Below, in pieces: positions 32,599 to 43,614 of a DNA stretch of 58,087 bases; the first letter of the stretch is position 1; every line of letters starts with the position of its first letter. The position numbers and the translations under genes were made by a program. The stretch is from Rhodospirillales bacterium (GTDB lineage: Bacteria; Pseudomonadota; Alphaproteobacteria; Rhodospirillales; JASLQF01): NCBI GenBank assembly GCA_030744625.1, contig JASLQF010000032.1, positions 1 to 58,087 of the forward strand, read 5' to 3'. Under the pieces are notes generated by a model. That model was not told where the DNA came from, did no database searches, and saw only the letters and a program-made list of their open reading frames with translations.

Positions 32599-33933
32599 AT
32601 GAGTGATGAAACCATCTTTGCCCTGTCCAGCGGCGGTACCCGTGCCGGCATCGCGGTGGTCCGCCTTTCCGGTCCTGGCGCCGCCGGTGCCCTTAGCCAT
32701 TTGACCGGTGCCGCGCCGCCCGCGGCGCGCCGCATGAGCCGCGCCACCTTTTGCGATCCTAAAAGCGGGGAAACCATCGACCAAGGCCTCGCCGTGTGGT
32801 TTCCGGCGCCGGCCAGCTTCACCGGCGAGGACGTGGCCGAGCTTCACGTACACGGGGGGCGCGCCGTGGTCGGCGCCGTGCTCGATGCGTTGGCGGCGAT
32901 ACCGGCGCTGCGTGTCGCCGAGCCCGGCGAGTTTACGCGGCGCGCCTTCGAACACGGCAAGCTCGATCTGACGGCGGCCGAGGGCCTGGCCGACCTGATC
33001 AACGCCGAAACCGAGGCGCAACGGCGCCAGGCCCTGCGCCAAATGGAGGGTGAGCTGGGCCGCCTTTATGGGGGCTGGCACAGTGTCCTGGTGGGAGTGA
33101 TGGCCCGCCTCGAAGCGACCATCGATTTCTCAGACGAGGATCTGCCCGGGGATGTGGACGAGGACGTGCGCCGCGACGTCTTGGACCTGGACGCCGCGAT
33201 CGCCGCTCATGTGCGCGACGATCGCCGCGGCGAGCGCTTGCGCGACGGTGTTCATCTGGCCATCGTCGGCCCGCCAAATGCCGGCAAGTCGAGCCTTCTT
33301 AATCTGCTGGCGCGGCGCGACGCGGCGATCGTCGCGGAGACCGCGGGTACCACCCGCGACATCATCGAGGTCCACCTCGACCTCGGAGGCTATCCCCTGG
33401 TGGTCGCCGATTCGGCGGGATTGCGCGCCACGGCGAATCGCGTCGAGGACGAGGGCGTGCGCCGCGCCTTGCGCCGCGCCCGCGATGCCGACCTCAAGCT
33501 CGCCGTGTTCGATGGCACCATCTGGCCGGAGACCGATGGGCGGACGGCGGAGCTCGTCGACGGCCGTACCATCGTCGTCGTAAACAAGGTGGATCTCGGT
33601 CGGCCGCCGCCACCGCTGACCGTTGCCGGGCGCCCCGCCCTACCCGTTTCCGCCCTTACGGGGGAGGGCATCGAGGAACTTCTGGCTGTTCTCGAAGGCG
33701 AGGTCGCCGAATGTTGCCTGTCCTCTGCGGCGCCGCTGCTCACGCGGACTCGCCACCGTGCCGCTCTCGAGGAGTGCCGGGGGGCGCTGGCTCGGTATTT
33801 GGAGGCCGGCGCGGCGGAATTGGCCGCCGAGGATCTGCGCCTGGCGGCCCGCGCCCTGGGGCGCATCACCGGACGGGTCGACGTCGAAGACATCCTCGAC
33901 GTGATATTCCGCGATTTTTGTATCGGCAAGTGA
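32599..33933 (+). CDS. mnmE: tRNA-modifying GTPase MnmE (TrmE)
   Basis: MnmE (444 aa) works with MnmG to put the (carboxymethyl)aminomethyl group on wobble uridine 34 of some tRNAs. The N-terminal folate-binding domain (TIFALSSGGTRAGIAVVRLSG), the helical domain, the G domain (GPPNAGKSSLLNLL, AGTTRD, DSAGL) and the C-terminal CIGK are all present. mnmG follows after a 214-bp gap holding a parS site. Confidence 0.97.
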   Translation: MSDETIFALSSGGTRAGIAVVRLSGPGAAGALSHLTGAAPPAARRMSRATFCDPKSGETIDQGLAVWFPAPASFTGEDVAELHVHGGRAVVGAVLDALAAIPALRVAEPGEFTRRAFEHGKLDLTAAEGLADLINAETEAQRRQALRQMEGELGRLYGGWHSVLVGVMARLEATIDFSDEDLPGDVDEDVRRDVLDLDAAIAAHVRDDRRGERLRDGVHLAIVGPPNAGKSSLLNLLARRDAAIVAETAGTTRDIIEVHLDLGGYPLVVADSAGLRATANRVEDEGVRRALRRARDADLKLAVFDGTIWPETDGRTAELVDGRTIVVVNKVDLGRPPPPLTVAGRPALPVSALTGEGIEELLAVLEGEVAECCLSSAAPLLTRTRHRAALEECRGALARYLEAGAAELAAEDLRLAARALGRITGRVDVEDILDVIFRDFCIGK

Positions 33934-33992
33934 AGGGCCGATCGTATAATTGTCGTTGAGGTTACAGGGTCCTCGGCGAACCCCGGGCCATA

Positions 33993-34008
33993 TGTTTCAC
34001 GTGAAACA
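33993..34008. promoter_or_regulatory. parS site 1 (perfect 16-bp palindrome)
   Basis: TGTTTCACGTGAAACA is the exact consensus parS recognised by chromosomal ParB. It lies in the mnmE-mnmG gap, about 9.5 kb from the candidate oriC and 3.5 kb before parB. Confidence 0.93.
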
Positions 34009-34147
34009 CATCAATGCTCGATCGAATGGCGTGCCGCCGTGATTCGCCGTTGATTCTTCAAGACCCGCCGCCGCAAGAACAAACCCAACGAATATTTGTC
34101 CTGGGGAGAGTTTGACTCGCCGAGGACTCGGCCATATAAGTCGCGCC

Positions 34148-36043
34148 ATGTCGAGGACGCATATTGCCGATGTTGCAGACGTTATCGTGGTGGGGGGCGG
34201 CCATGCCGGGTGTGAAGCGGCGGCGGCGGCGGCCCGCATGGGAGCCCGCACCCTCCTGATCACCCATCGTCCGGAAAACATCGGGGAAATGTCCTGCAAC
34301 CCGGCCGTCGGCGGGCTCGCCAAGGGCCAACTGGTGCGCGAAATCGACGCGCTGGACGGTCTCATGGGCCGCGCCATAGACCGTGCCGGCATCCAGTTTC
34401 GTGTCCTCAACGGAAGCAAGGGCCCCGCCGTGCGCGGCCCGCGTGCCCAGGCCGACCGCATGCTGTACCGGCTGGCCATGCAGACCCTGATCGGCGAACA
34501 ACCGGGCCTCGAGGTGCGCGCCGCGGCGGTCGAGGATCTCGTCCTCGACGCCGGCGGTCGGGTGGAGGCCGTGGTCACGGCCGACGGCGAGACCCTCAAG
34601 ACCGGTGCCGTGGTGCTTACCACCGGTACGTTCCTGCGTGGCCTCATCCACGTCGGCGAGGAACGGTTGCCGGCCGGCCGCGCCGGCGACAACGCGGCGG
34701 TCGGCCTGGCCTATACCCTCAAGCGCCTGGGTTTCGCGCGCGGCCGCCTGAAGACGGGGACGCCGCCGCGCCTGGACGGGCGCACCATCGATTACGAGGC
34801 CCTGGAAAGACAACCCGGAGACCATCCACCGCGCCCCTTCTCATTCCTTACCGAACGCATCGAGACGCCGCAAATCGACTGCCATATCACGGCGACGACA
34901 GCGGCCACCCACGATCTAATCCGCGCCAACCTGCATCGGGCGCCCATGTACACCGGCCAGATCGACAGTGTCGGTCCCCGCTATTGCCCCTCCATCGAGG
35001 ACAAGGTGGTGCGCTTCGCCGACAAGGAGAACCACCAGATATACCTGGAGCCCGAGGGCCTCGACGATCACACGGTCTACCCCAACGGCATTTCCACCTC
35101 CCTGCCCAGGGACGTGCAGCGGGCGCTGCTCGCCACGATTCCCGGGCTCGAGGACGCGGTCATGGTGCGCCCGGGGTATGCCATCGAGTACGATTTCGTG
35201 GACCCTCGCGAGCTTCATCCCACCCTGGAGACGCGGCGCGCGCCAGGCCTCTATCTGGCCGGCCAGATCAACGGCACGACGGGCTACGAGGAGGCCGCCG
35301 CCCAAGGCTTGCTGGCCGGCGTCAACGCCGCCCTGGGGGCGGCGGCGCGGGGCGAGGCCCGGCGCCCCTTCATCCTGGACCGCGCCGATGCCTATATCGG
35401 TGTTCTCGTCGATGACCTGGTCACACGCGGCACCGAGGAGCCCTACCGCATGTTCACGTCGCGCGCCGAGTACCGGCTCCATCTCAGGGCCGACAACGCC
35501 GATGCCCGCCTCACAGGGATAGGGGCAAGGGTCGGCTGTGTCGGTAGCCAGCGCCACGGCGCCTGGAAAGCCAAGGAGGCGGCGCTCTCCCAGGGGCGCG
35601 CCCTGCTCGACGGCCTGAAGGCCACGCCGAACGAGCTGCGCGCCCGCGGCCTCCGCGTCAAGTTGGATGGCGTCAGGCGCAGCGCCCGCGACCTCCTGGC
35701 CTATCCGGGCATCGGCCTCGACCGTCTCGCGGCTCTGTGGCCCGAACTCGGTGTCCTGGAGCCGACGGTCGCCGAGCAGCTGCAAATCGAGGCCCATTAC
35801 AGCGGCTACAGCGACCGCCAGGAGGCCGACATCAGGGCCTTCCGCCGCGACGAGTCCCTGCTGCTTCTGGACAACCTCGATTACGACGCGGTGGCCGGAC
35901 TTTCCACCGAGGTGCGCGCCAAACTGGGTGCCACCCGGCCCGCTACCCTGGGCGCCGCGGCGCGCATCTCAGGCGTGACGCCGGCCGCCCTCACGGCGCT
36001 TCTCGCCCATACCCGGCGCCGTCGAGAGCGGCTTTCCGCGTAA
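34148..36043 (+). CDS. mnmG: tRNA uridine-5-carboxymethylaminomethyl modification enzyme MnmG (GidA)
   Basis: MnmG (631 aa) is the FAD partner of MnmE. The FAD fold [52 protein letters not shown] and the C-terminal helical domain ([12 protein letters not shown]) are present. I placed the start at ATG 34148 ([17 protein letters not shown]); the earlier TTG adds 12 unneeded residues. rsmG follows 20 bp after the stop. Confidence 0.97.
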   Translation: MSRTHIADVADVIVVGGGHAGCEAAAAAARMGARTLLITHRPENIGEMSCNPAVGGLAKGQLVREIDALDGLMGRAIDRAGIQFRVLNGSKGPAVRGPRAQADRMLYRLAMQTLIGEQPGLEVRAAAVEDLVLDAGGRVEAVVTADGETLKTGAVVLTTGTFLRGLIHVGEERLPAGRAGDNAAVGLAYTLKRLGFARGRLKTGTPPRLDGRTIDYEALERQPGDHPPRPFSFLTERIETPQIDCHITATTAATHDLIRANLHRAPMYTGQIDSVGPRYCPSIEDKVVRFADKENHQIYLEPEGLDDHTVYPNGISTSLPRDVQRALLATIPGLEDAVMVRPGYAIEYDFVDPRELHPTLETRRAPGLYLAGQINGTTGYEEAAAQGLLAGVNAALGAAARGEARRPFILDRADAYIGVLVDDLVTRGTEEPYRMFTSRAEYRLHLRADNADARLTGIGARVGCVGSQRHGAWKAKEAALSQGRALLDGLKATPNELRARGLRVKLDGVRRSARDLLAYPGIGLDRLAALWPELGVLEPTVAEQLQIEAHYSGYSDRQEADIRAFRRDESLLLLDNLDYDAVAGLSTEVRAKLGATRPATLGAAARISGVTPAALTALLAHTRRRRERLSA

Positions 36044-36056
36044 GCGGCGCGGCGAC

Positions 36057-36070
36057 GTTTCACGTGAAAC
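36057..36070. promoter_or_regulatory. parS site 2, overlapping the rsmG start codon
   Basis: GTTTCACGTGAAAC plus the following A matches 15 of the 16 parS consensus bases. The GTG start codon of rsmG (36064-36066) lies inside the palindrome, so ParB loading could affect rsmG expression. Confidence 0.88.
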
Positions 36071-36705
36071 AAGTTACCCGCCGCGCCCCACTTTCACCCG
36101 AGGAGTTCGGCCATCTGACCGGCGTCTCGGCGGCCTGTTTATCGCGCCTCGAGACCCTTGTCGCGATGCTCGTCGAGTGGCAACGCCGCGTCAACCTGGT
36201 GAGCACCGCCAGCCTTGCCGATGTATGGCGCCGCCACCTCCTCGACTCGGCCCAGCTGCACGGCCTGCTGCCGGCGACGGCGGGGACCGTGGTCGACCTT
36301 GGCAGCGGCGCCGGATTTCCCGGCCTCGTCCTCGCCATCATGGGCGGCCCGACGGTCCACCTGGTCGAAAGCAATGGCCGCAAATGCGCTTTCCTCGACG
36401 CCGTCAACCGCGCCACCGAAGCCGGAGCCGTCATCCACAACGCCCGTCTCGCCGACCTCGAACCTCTCACCGCCGACGTGGTGACGGCGCGCGCTTTCGC
36501 GCCCCTGCCACGCCTTCTCGAGGCGGCCCAGCCCCTCCTCGCCGAGGGCGGCCAGTGCCTTTTCCTGAAAGGGCGTAAGGTCAATGAAGAATTGACGGAA
36601 TCGGCAAAAACGTGGATGATGCGAACGACCCGCTTCCACAGCTCCTCGGATCCCTCGGGAACGATTCTGAAAGTGGAGGAAATTTCTCGTCATCATGATT
36701 ATTGA
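36064..36705 (+). CDS. rsmG: 16S rRNA (guanine-N7)-methyltransferase RsmG (GidB)
   Basis: RsmG (213 aa) methylates G527 of 16S rRNA using SAM. The SAM loop is VVDLGSGAGFPGLVLAIM; RHLLDSAQL and TARAFAPLPRLLEAAQPLL are family segments. The GTG start (MKQVTRRAPLSPEEF) lies inside a parS palindrome. The 3' end overlaps parA by 11 bp. Confidence 0.94.
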   Translation: MKQVTRRAPLSPEEFGHLTGVSAACLSRLETLVAMLVEWQRRVNLVSTASLADVWRRHLLDSAQLHGLLPATAGTVVDLGSGAGFPGLVLAIMGGPTVHLVESNGRKCAFLDAVNRATEAGAVIHNARLADLEPLTADVVTARAFAPLPRLLEAAQPLLAEGGQCLFLKGRKVNEELTESAKTWMMRTTRFHSSSDPSGTILKVEEISRHHDY

Positions 36706-37513
36706 GAACACCCCCTCGTCCCCCATGTTTTCCGAAAAGACACGCGTCATCGCCGTCGCCAACCAAAAGGGCGGCGTCGGCAAGACCACCACGGCGATCA
36801 ATTTGGGAACGGCACTGGCGGCCGTCGGAAAGAAGGTCCTGATTATCGATCTGGATCCCCAGGGCAACGCCAGCACCGGCCTGGGTACGGCGCGCGAGGC
36901 GCGGGAGCGCAACTCCTATCACGTAATCATCGACCACGTGAGTCTCCCGGAGGCAACCATCGAGACGATCATCCCCGGCCTCAGCCTCGTCCCTTCCGGC
37001 ATCGATCTGTCGGGCGCCGAAATCGAACTGGTCAATGTGGCGCGCCGTGAATTCTGCTTGCGCGAGGCCTTGGCCCGCGACCCGGTGGATTTCGACTACG
37101 CCCTCATCGATTGCCCGCCGGCCCTCGGGCTGCTCACCATCAACGCCCTGGTCGCCGCCCATGCCGTGCTCATGCCCCTGCAATGCGAGTTCTTCGCCTT
37201 GGAGGGGATAAGCCATTTGGTCAAGACCATCGAACGCGTCAAACGGGCCTTCAATCCATCCCTAGAGATACAAGGTATTGTGTTAACTATGTTCGACAAA
37301 CGCAATAACTTGTCGAGCATGGTGGCGGACGATGTTCGCGGCTACTTCGGCGACAAGGTTTACGAGACCGTCATTCCGCGCAACGTGCGTGTTTCCGAAG
37401 CCCCCTCTCATGGCAAGCCGGTATTGGTATACGACATGCGCTGCGCCGGCTCGCAGGCCTATCTCCATCTGGCCAGCGAGGTGCTGCTCCGCGAGAAGCG
37501 GGTAGCGGCGTGA
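36695..37513 (+). CDS. parA: Chromosome partitioning ATPase ParA
   Basis: ParA (272 aa) is the deviant Walker ATPase that forms the nucleoid gradient moving ParB-bound origins. The Walker A KGGVGKTTTAINLG with its signature lysine, the following DLDPQGNASTGLG and the LIDCPPALGLLTINAL segment are clear. Start is ATG 36695, overlapping rsmG; a second ATG 30 bases on would also fit. It overlaps parB by 4 bp. Confidence 0.97.
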   Translation: MIIENTPSSPMFSEKTRVIAVANQKGGVGKTTTAINLGTALAAVGKKVLIIDLDPQGNASTGLGTAREARERNSYHVIIDHVSLPEATIETIIPGLSLVPSGIDLSGAEIELVNVARREFCLREALARDPVDFDYALIDCPPALGLLTINALVAAHAVLMPLQCEFFALEGISHLVKTIERVKRAFNPSLEIQGIVLTMFDKRNNLSSMVADDVRGYFGDKVYETVIPRNVRVSEAPSHGKPVLVYDMRCAGSQAYLHLASEVLLREKRVAA

Positions 37514-38598
37514 TGGCCGAAGAAGACAAGCGCACCAACCTCGGACGCGGTCTCTCCGCCCTGCTCGGCGACGAGGCGACCGACCATGCGGAAGCCGGCC
37601 CGTCGTCGGACACCAAGACCGTGCCCATCGAATTCCTGCATCCAGGCCGCTACCAGCCGCGCCACGAGGTCGACGACGCGCAGCTCAAGGATCTCGGCGA
37701 CTCCATTCGCGAGAAGGGCATTTTGCAGCCCATCCTGGTACGCCGCCACCCGGACGAAGCGAACGTCTTCGAAATCATCGCCGGAGAGCGGCGATGGCGG
37801 GCGGCTCAGCTCGTCCAACTGCACGAAGTTCCCATCATCGTCCACGACTTCTCGGACCGCGAGGCCCTCGAGGTGGCGCTGGTGGAAAACCTGCAGCGCC
37901 AGGACCTGTCGCCCCTCGAGGAAGCCGAAGGCTACAACCGGCTTATGGAGGAGTTCGCGCACACCCAGGTAGACCTCGCCAAGGCGCTGGGCAAGAGCCG
38001 CAGCCATGTGGCGAATACCATGCGTCTTCTCGGCCTGCCCGACGCGGTCAAGGCGATGCTGGACGACCGCAGCCTTTCCGCCGGGCACGCGCGGGCCTTG
38101 CTCAACGCAAAGAATGCCGTGACCTTGGCGCGCCGGGTCGTGCGCCGCGGCCTGAGCGTCCGCCAGACCGAAAAGATGGTGCAGGACCAGGGCAAGCGGC
38201 CGAAGCCGCAAACGACAGGAGGGGGAAAGGACACCGACACTCTTGCATTGGAGCGCGACCTGTCGAACCTTCTCGGCCTCAAGGTGGAGATCAAGTTTCA
38301 GGGTGCCGGAGGCACCCTGGTTTTTCATTACGCGACCCTGGAACAACTCGACGACATCCTGCATCGCCTGAGCCATGGGCCTCCCACGGCGGAGGGCGAC
38401 GACGACACGGACGCCGATGCCCCGGACATGGATCCGTCTATCGGGGCGATCCCCAGCGACCTGCTCGAGGTCCCCCTCGGCGAAGATGACGGGATCGGCG
38501 CGGGGCTGGAGGGCGATGGCGACGAGGGCCCGGATGATCCGCCCGAAGCGCCTGAAGCGGTCGATCCGGGGACCGAACCACACACCAGCCAGGACTAG
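37510..38598 (+). CDS. parB: Chromosome partitioning protein ParB
   Basis: ParB (362 aa) is the CTP-dependent clamp that loads at parS and spreads. N-terminal GRGLSALLGD binds ParA. Then come the CTP-binding box with PRHEVDD, the GERRWRAAQL arginine patch and the helix-turn-helix LGKSRSHVANTMRLLGLP. A C-terminal dimer domain (GTLVFHYATLEQLDDILHRL) follows. The last 70 residues form an unusually long acidic tail (repeated Asp/Glu/Pro) beyond the dimer domain. Confidence 0.96.
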   Translation: MMAEEDKRTNLGRGLSALLGDEATDHAEAGPSSDTKTVPIEFLHPGRYQPRHEVDDAQLKDLGDSIREKGILQPILVRRHPDEANVFEIIAGERRWRAAQLVQLHEVPIIVHDFSDREALEVALVENLQRQDLSPLEEAEGYNRLMEEFAHTQVDLAKALGKSRSHVANTMRLLGLPDAVKAMLDDRSLSAGHARALLNAKNAVTLARRVVRRGLSVRQTEKMVQDQGKRPKPQTTGGGKDTDTLALERDLSNLLGLKVEIKFQGAGGTLVFHYATLEQLDDILHRLSHGPPTAEGDDDTDADAPDMDPSIGAIPSDLLEVPLGEDDGIGAGLEGDGDEGPDDPPEAPEAVDPGTEPHTSQD

Positions 38599-38606
38599 GC
38601 CTTCCC

Positions 38607-38630
38607 GGCGGCGCCTACCTTGGCGCCGCC
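38607..38630. terminator. Hairpin between convergent parB and holA
   Basis: GGCGGCGCC, a 6-nt loop and GGCGCCGCC form a perfect 9-bp stem. It overlaps the last codons of holA and lies 9 bp after parB. It is probably a two-way transcript end, though no T-run follows. Confidence 0.5.
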
Positions 38631-39634
38631 TGGGCGATGCGCATCAAGGCACGGCCGCAGATGACCTCGGGCGGCCTTCCCGTCGATTTGCACTCGAGCT
38701 CCGCCTCGGTCAGAATTTCGAGGGCTCGCCCCAGGCGCTCCGCCGGCCAGCGCCGCAATTGCGAGCGGAAGCGTTCGGCGACCGTAAAAATAACGCGTGG
38801 CTTGAGGGCCGCCATCGCCTGATCCAAGGATCGCCCCTGGACCATCAGGCCGGACGCCAGGTGCAACCGCAGGAAGTGGCGGGCCGCCGCACGGAGAACG
38901 GCGACCGGCGAAATTCCTTCCATGAAGGCGCGGCGAATGGCGTCATCGAGGTCCGGGCCGTCGCCCGATGCCGCGGCAAGCGCCACGGCGTCGAGGGAGG
39001 TCGCGGCGCCGTCGCCGACGCAGGCCATTACTTCGTGAAGGGTGAGGGTTCCCGGCTCACCCTTGTAGAGCGCTACCTTCTCCAACTCATTTCGCGTCAT
39101 CATGCGGTCGGCGCCGAGATTGTCGGCGAGATAGGCAATGACGTCGGCGGGAGCGCTCAGGCCATGGCGCTCCAGGGTCTCGACGATCACACCGGCAAGG
39201 CTCCGCGCGTCGTCGGCGTAACAGGGGATGGCGGCGGCGTTGTCGGCACCTTCGAACAGGCGCCGCAATGACGACCGGCTGCCCAGCTCGCCGGCCTCGA
39301 CGACGACCAAGGCGCCGACCCGGGAATCGGCAAGAAAACCCTTGAACACCGAGGTCAGACCGTCGGTCGCGTCGCGCACCCGGACGACCCGGCGCCCACC
39401 CGTGAAGGCCAGCGCCGCGGCTTCGTCGGCGAGGCGCGCCGGATCGCCCCTGAGGGAGGCGCCACCCAGCTCGACCACCAGGAAGGGATCGCGCACGTCC
39501 TCGACCACGCCACGCGTCAAGATATCGGCGCGCTCGCGGGCCAATCCCTGGTCGGGGCCGTAGATCAGCACGCACCGCACTCGCGGATCGGGCCCCCGAA
39601 GGAAACCGCCAACCCCTCTTCCCGTGATTTTCAT
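38615..39634 (-). CDS. holA: DNA polymerase III delta subunit
   Basis: HolA (339 aa) is the wrench subunit of the clamp loader. It starts [37 protein letters not shown], with the typical YGPD...L.ER pattern. Helical middle and C-terminal domains are as in the family (NLGADRMMTRNELEKVALY). It overlaps lptE by 4 bp, and is the third gene of leuS-lptE-holA. Confidence 0.93.
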   Translation of the reverse strand: MKITGRGVGGFLRGPDPRVRCVLIYGPDQGLARERADILTRGVVEDVRDPFLVVELGGASLRGDPARLADEAAALAFTGGRRVVRVRDATDGLTSVFKGFLADSRVGALVVVEAGELGSRSSLRRLFEGADNAAAIPCYADDARSLAGVIVETLERHGLSAPADVIAYLADNLGADRMMTRNELEKVALYKGEPGTLTLHEVMACVGDGAATSLDAVALAAASGDGPDLDDAIRRAFMEGISPVAVLRAAARHFLRLHLASGLMVQGRSLDQAMAALKPRVIFTVAERFRSQLRRWPAERLGRALEILTEAELECKSTGRPPEVICGRALMRIAQAAPR

Positions 39635-40155
39635 TGTTTGTTCAATGTCTTGCGTGGCTGGCGCCGAAGGAAAAATGCGGCGATCCTGGTCCGCAAATCA
39701 CTGGCGATCTGGCGAACGGCCCGGGCCCGGGCGTCTTTCTCGGCGACCAGAGTGGCCAGGTCATCCGAGCCCAGGATATTGAAACTACTGATGGTGACGC
39801 TTTGCCCGTTAAACAACATACTGCCGCTGGGCGACAGAAGCATAAATTTCGCGGTAATCCGAAGATTGGCCCGCGTGGCGAGCTCGCTTTTCTGCACCCC
39901 GAGGCGGGCAATGGTCTCTTTGAGCCGAACGTCCAGGACATATTTGACGTGCCGCGGCCGACCACGGGGCGTCAGCAAGTCGATCAGATGATTATGAAGA
40001 ATCTGTCCAATGCGGTTGTCGATGGGCCGCACCTGGATGGCGGCCAGCTCGTTCTCGGTCTCCGCCGCGTCGCCGGAACCGTACAGCGGGCGAAATCCGC
40101 ACCCCATGAGCAGGGCCGCGGCGGCCAAAAGAACAAGTGATCTAGACCACGACAT
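39631..40155 (-). CDS. lptE: LPS assembly lipoprotein LptE
   Basis: LptE (174 aa) is the outer-membrane lipoprotein plug of LptD in lipopolysaccharide export. The signal [21 protein letters not shown] carries a lipobox (LMGC) and the family CGFRPLYG. Start is at MSWSRSLV (40155), overlapping the leuS end by 14 bp; the longer frame lies within leuS. leuS-lptE-holA is a conserved order. Confidence 0.92.
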   Translation of the reverse strand: MSWSRSLVLLAAAALLMGCGFRPLYGSGDAAETENELAAIQVRPIDNRIGQILHNHLIDLLTPRGRPRHVKYVLDVRLKETIARLGVQKSELATRANLRITAKFMLLSPSGSMLFNGQSVTISSFNILGSDDLATLVAEKDARARAVRQIASDLRTRIAAFFLRRQPRKTLNKQ

Positions 40156-42706
40156 TGATGATCCGATTGGGAACCTGAATGACACGGCGAACGGACTTGT
40201 CTTGCAGGGTTTTCGTGACGCCCGGCAAGGCGAGGGCGGCCTCCTCCGCTTGGTCCGGCGGATAGCCCATCGGAAGATCCAAGGTTCCGCGCAGCTTGCC
40301 GTTGACCTGCACGGCCACCGTAACACGATCCTCCTCGAGCAGCGACCCGTCGACTTCGGGCCATGGCGTGTCGGTCAACAGGATTTCATGGCCCAGGCGA
40401 CACCAAAGCTCCTCCGCCAGATGAGGCATCATGGGATTGATCAGGCGCGCTACCGATTCAAACCCCTCGCGCAATACCCAGTCGGCTCCCTCCTCGGCGC
40501 CGTCCAGGTCATCGAGCAGGTTCGTCAACTCGCGGATCCGGGCTACGGCCTTGTTGAAATGGAATCGGTCCAAGTCGCCGCCAACCGCGACGATTGTCCT
40601 GTGTATGGCGCGATGCGTCCTGTCCGCCGCCTCCGACATGTGCGTGGGCGGCGACGCTCCGAGCGGAGCCAAGTGGTCGGTGCCGCTGGCGATCAAGCGC
40701 CACAAGCGGTTGATATAGCGCCAAGCCCCCTCGATCCCGGCACCGGTCCAATCGAGGTCGCGATCCGGCGGGCTGTCCGACAACATGAACAGACGCGCCG
40801 TGTCGGCGCCGTAGGCATCGATCATGCTTTCGGGATCGACCACGTTGCGGCGGGATTTGCTCATCTTCTCGGAACGCCCGACGGTAACCGGATCGTCGCC
40901 CCCCTTGCGCACGAAGCCGCCGCGACGGGTGGGCTCGACCTCGCCGGGAAGCAACCATTCCCCGTCCTTGCCGCGATAGGTTTCGTGACAGACCATGCCT
41001 TGGGTGAGTAGCCCCGCGAAGGGCTCTTCCACATCCAGGTAACCGCATTGTTTCAGGGCCCGCGTGAAGAAACGGGAGTACAGTAGATGCAGGACGGCGT
41101 GCTCGATTCCGCCGATGTACTGATCCACCGGCATCCAGTAATCGACAGCCTGCCGCGTGAAGGCCTTATCGGCGACGGGCGAACAAAAGCGCGCGAAGTA
41201 CCACGAAGACTCGAAGAAGGTATCCAGGGTATCGGTCTCCCGGCGGGCCGGTTCCCGGCAGGTCGGGCACTCGACGTTCTTCCAGACGGGGTGATGATCT
41301 AGGGGATTGCCGGGCGCATCCAGGTCGACGTCCTCGGGCAGGCGGACGGGCAGGTCCTCCTCGGGTACCGGCACGGTGCCGCATGTCTGGCAATGAATAA
41401 CCGGGATCGGGCAGCCCCAATAGCGTTGACGCGAGACGCCCCAATCGCGCAGACGATAGTTGACCTCGCGGCGCCCGGCCTCGATCGCCTCCAGGCGCCT
41501 GACGCATTCCTCCTTGGCCTCGGCCACGCCGAGCCCGTTGAGGAATTCCGAGTTGATCAACGTGCCATCCTCGAGATGGGCTTCGTCGCCGATGACAAAT
41601 GTCGCCGCATCGACGCCCGGAGGAGCAACCACGGGGATGACGTCCAGACCGTAGTTTCGCGCGAAATCGAGGTCTCGTTGATCGTGGGCAGGACAACCAT
41701 AAATAGCGCCCGTGCCATATTCCATGAGGATAAAATTAGCCACGTAAACCGGAAGTTCGCGCCCCGAAACGAAGGGATGAAGCGCCTTGAGGCCTGTATC
41801 AAAGCCCTTTTTCTCGGCCGTCTCGATGGCCGCCTCGGTGGTCCCGGTTCGGTTGCATTCGGCGATGAACGCCGCCATGCCCGCGTTGTCCCGGGCGAGT
41901 TCCACGGCCAGGGGGTGATTGGCGGCGACGGCGCAGAAGGTGGCGCCGAAAATAGTATCCTGACGTGTCGTATACACTTCAAGCGGCGCCTCGCGGCCTT
42001 TGAGAGGCAAGAACACGCGCGCTCCGTGGGAGCGCCCGATCCAGTTCTCCTGCATGAGCCGCACCCGGTCGGGCCAGCGCTCGAGCGCCGGAAGGGAGTC
42101 CAGCAGTTCGTCGGCATAGGCGGTAATCCGCAAAAACCACTGGGCGAGCTCGCGCTTCTCGACCGCCACCCCGGAACGCCACCCCTTGCCCTCGACGACC
42201 TGCTCATTGGCAAGCACGGTTTTTTCCACCGGGTCCCAGTTGACCCAGGATTTCCTGCGGTAAACCAAGTCCTCCTTCAGGAAGTCGAGAAACATTTTCT
42301 GCTCGTGGCGATAGTATTCCGGATCGCAGGTGGCGATCTCGCGCGACCAGTCGTAGGAAAGCCCCATGGTCTTGAGTTGCTGGCGCATGGTGGTGATGTT
42401 GTCGCGTGTCCAGTAGGCGGGGTGGACACCGTTTTCGATGGCGGCGTTTTCGGCGGGCAGGCCGAAGGCGTCCCAGCCCATGGGGTGCAGGACGTTGTAC
42501 CCGCGCGCCCGTTTGTAGCGCGCCACGAGGTCGCCCAGGGTATAATTGCGCACGTGCCCCATGTGGATGCGCCCCGACGGATAGGGAAACATTTCGAGCA
42601 CGTAATATTTCGGCCGGTCCGGATCCTCGCTGACCTTGAAGCAGCCGCGCTCCTCCCAGGCCGCTTGCCATTTCGCCTCGACTTCCTTGGTATTGTAGCG
42701 CGCCAT
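40142..42706 (-). CDS. leuS: Leucyl-tRNA synthetase
   Basis: LeuS (854 aa) charges tRNA-Leu. The HIGH motif is seen in [15 protein letters not shown] and KMSKS in [13 protein letters not shown]. The editing domain (about 220-410, with [16 protein letters not shown]) and the C-terminal anticodon domain are intact. It is the first gene of leuS-lptE-holA. Confidence 0.97.
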   Translation of the reverse strand: MARYNTKEVEAKWQAAWEERGCFKVSEDPDRPKYYVLEMFPYPSGRIHMGHVRNYTLGDLVARYKRARGYNVLHPMGWDAFGLPAENAAIENGVHPAYWTRDNITTMRQQLKTMGLSYDWSREIATCDPEYYRHEQKMFLDFLKEDLVYRRKSWVNWDPVEKTVLANEQVVEGKGWRSGVAVEKRELAQWFLRITAYADELLDSLPALERWPDRVRLMQENWIGRSHGARVFLPLKGREAPLEVYTTRQDTIFGATFCAVAANHPLAVELARDNAGMAAFIAECNRTGTTEAAIETAEKKGFDTGLKALHPFVSGRELPVYVANFILMEYGTGAIYGCPAHDQRDLDFARNYGLDVIPVVAPPGVDAATFVIGDEAHLEDGTLINSEFLNGLGVAEAKEECVRRLEAIEAGRREVNYRLRDWGVSRQRYWGCPIPVIHCQTCGTVPVPEEDLPVRLPEDVDLDAPGNPLDHHPVWKNVECPTCREPARRETDTLDTFFESSWYFARFCSPVADKAFTRQAVDYWMPVDQYIGGIEHAVLHLLYSRFFTRALKQCGYLDVEEPFAGLLTQGMVCHETYRGKDGEWLLPGEVEPTRRGGFVRKGGDDPVTVGRSEKMSKSRRNVVDPESMIDAYGADTARLFMLSDSPPDRDLDWTGAGIEGAWRYINRLWRLIASGTDHLAPLGASPPTHMSEAADRTHRAIHRTIVAVGGDLDRFHFNKAVARIRELTNLLDDLDGAEEGADWVLREGFESVARLINPMMPHLAEELWCRLGHEILLTDTPWPEVDGSLLEEDRVTVAVQVNGKLRGTLDLPMGYPPDQAEEAALALPGVTKTLQDKSVRRVIQVPNRIINVVV

Positions 42707-42857
42707 CGTGTTTCACTCGCTCCGCGTCGTGCCGCAAACCGATTTTCGCTTCCGGCGCGGCATGCCGGTGGCCTTGAGTTTCCGGCGTAACCGGGACACC
42801 GCCCCGGCCGCGAGCGTGCCGCCCGCCGGGGAAACAAGAATCCTCGGCGGCGTCTCT

Positions 42858-43490
42858 TTATCTCCGCAAGAATTCGCTCCGTAGCTGTCGCGCCCGGGTC
42901 AGGATGGCGTCTTCGATGCGCGACGCCGTCTGCACGGGGACGCCGGCGTCACGCCAAATTCCGCCACGGTCCTGCACCTGGCGGAAGAGGGATACGCGCA
43001 CCCCATCGGCGCGCAACGAACGGACCAGGATGAAGACATTCATCTTGAAGCGCTCCTGCCGGGCTCCTTCCGGAGAGTGCCAATCGGTGATGATGACGCC
43101 GCCGAAGGGATCGGCCGAGGACAGCGGCATGAAGGCGATGGTGTCGAGAGAGGCACGCCAGAGATAGCTGTTCACTCCGATTCCAACGCCACCGCCGCCG
43201 AGCGCGGCGGTGGAATTGGTGGCGCCGCGCCCGGTTTGTTCCTCTTTGGTATCGCTGAAGGGATTCAACGAGGTTATGCTTTTCTTGAGCTCGCCGAGAA
43301 TGGACTCGCCTTGCGCATACTCGGCTTCCGGCGGATCCATGATCGTGTTTCCGGAGGGTTCCTGAGTGACGACTTCCTGGTTCTCCGAGCCCATACATCC
43401 GGCCACCAGGAGCCCGGCGACGACCACCAAGCTCAAACAATTCAGCCGGATTTTGACGCCTCGAGGTCTCATGACATTTCCAATTCGCAT
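42858..43490 (-). CDS. DUF3576 lipoprotein
   Basis: A 210-aa protein matching DUF3576. The N-terminus is a lipoprotein signal ending VVVAGLLVAGC. A short disordered stretch is followed by a conserved domain containing GVGIGVNSYLWRASLDTIAF, SSADPFGGVIITDWHS and the end WRDAGVPVQTASRIEDAILTRARQLR. Function unknown; it is common next to leuS in alphaproteobacteria. A start 18 bases later (MRPRGVKIR) is also possible. Confidence 0.87.
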   Translation of the reverse strand: MRIGNVMRPRGVKIRLNCLSLVVVAGLLVAGCMGSENQEVVTQEPSGNTIMDPPEAEYAQGESILGELKKSITSLNPFSDTKEEQTGRGATNSTAALGGGGVGIGVNSYLWRASLDTIAFMPLSSADPFGGVIITDWHSPEGARQERFKMNVFILVRSLRADGVRVSLFRQVQDRGGIWRDAGVPVQTASRIEDAILTRARQLRSEFLRR

Positions 43491-43614
43491 ATCCGCTGGT
43501 ACCCCCGGGGACCAGCAGTGTCAACGATTTCCGGGTAGTACCAGCATGCCTGCCCGGGTCGCCCCCCGACGCCGGGCTCCCATAATTTATTCCCAAATCG
43601 ACTTTCCCCCAACT

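Noticed and set aside
41393..42790. 465-aa plus-strand frame over leuS
   Set aside because: Antisense to leuS; no domain visible.
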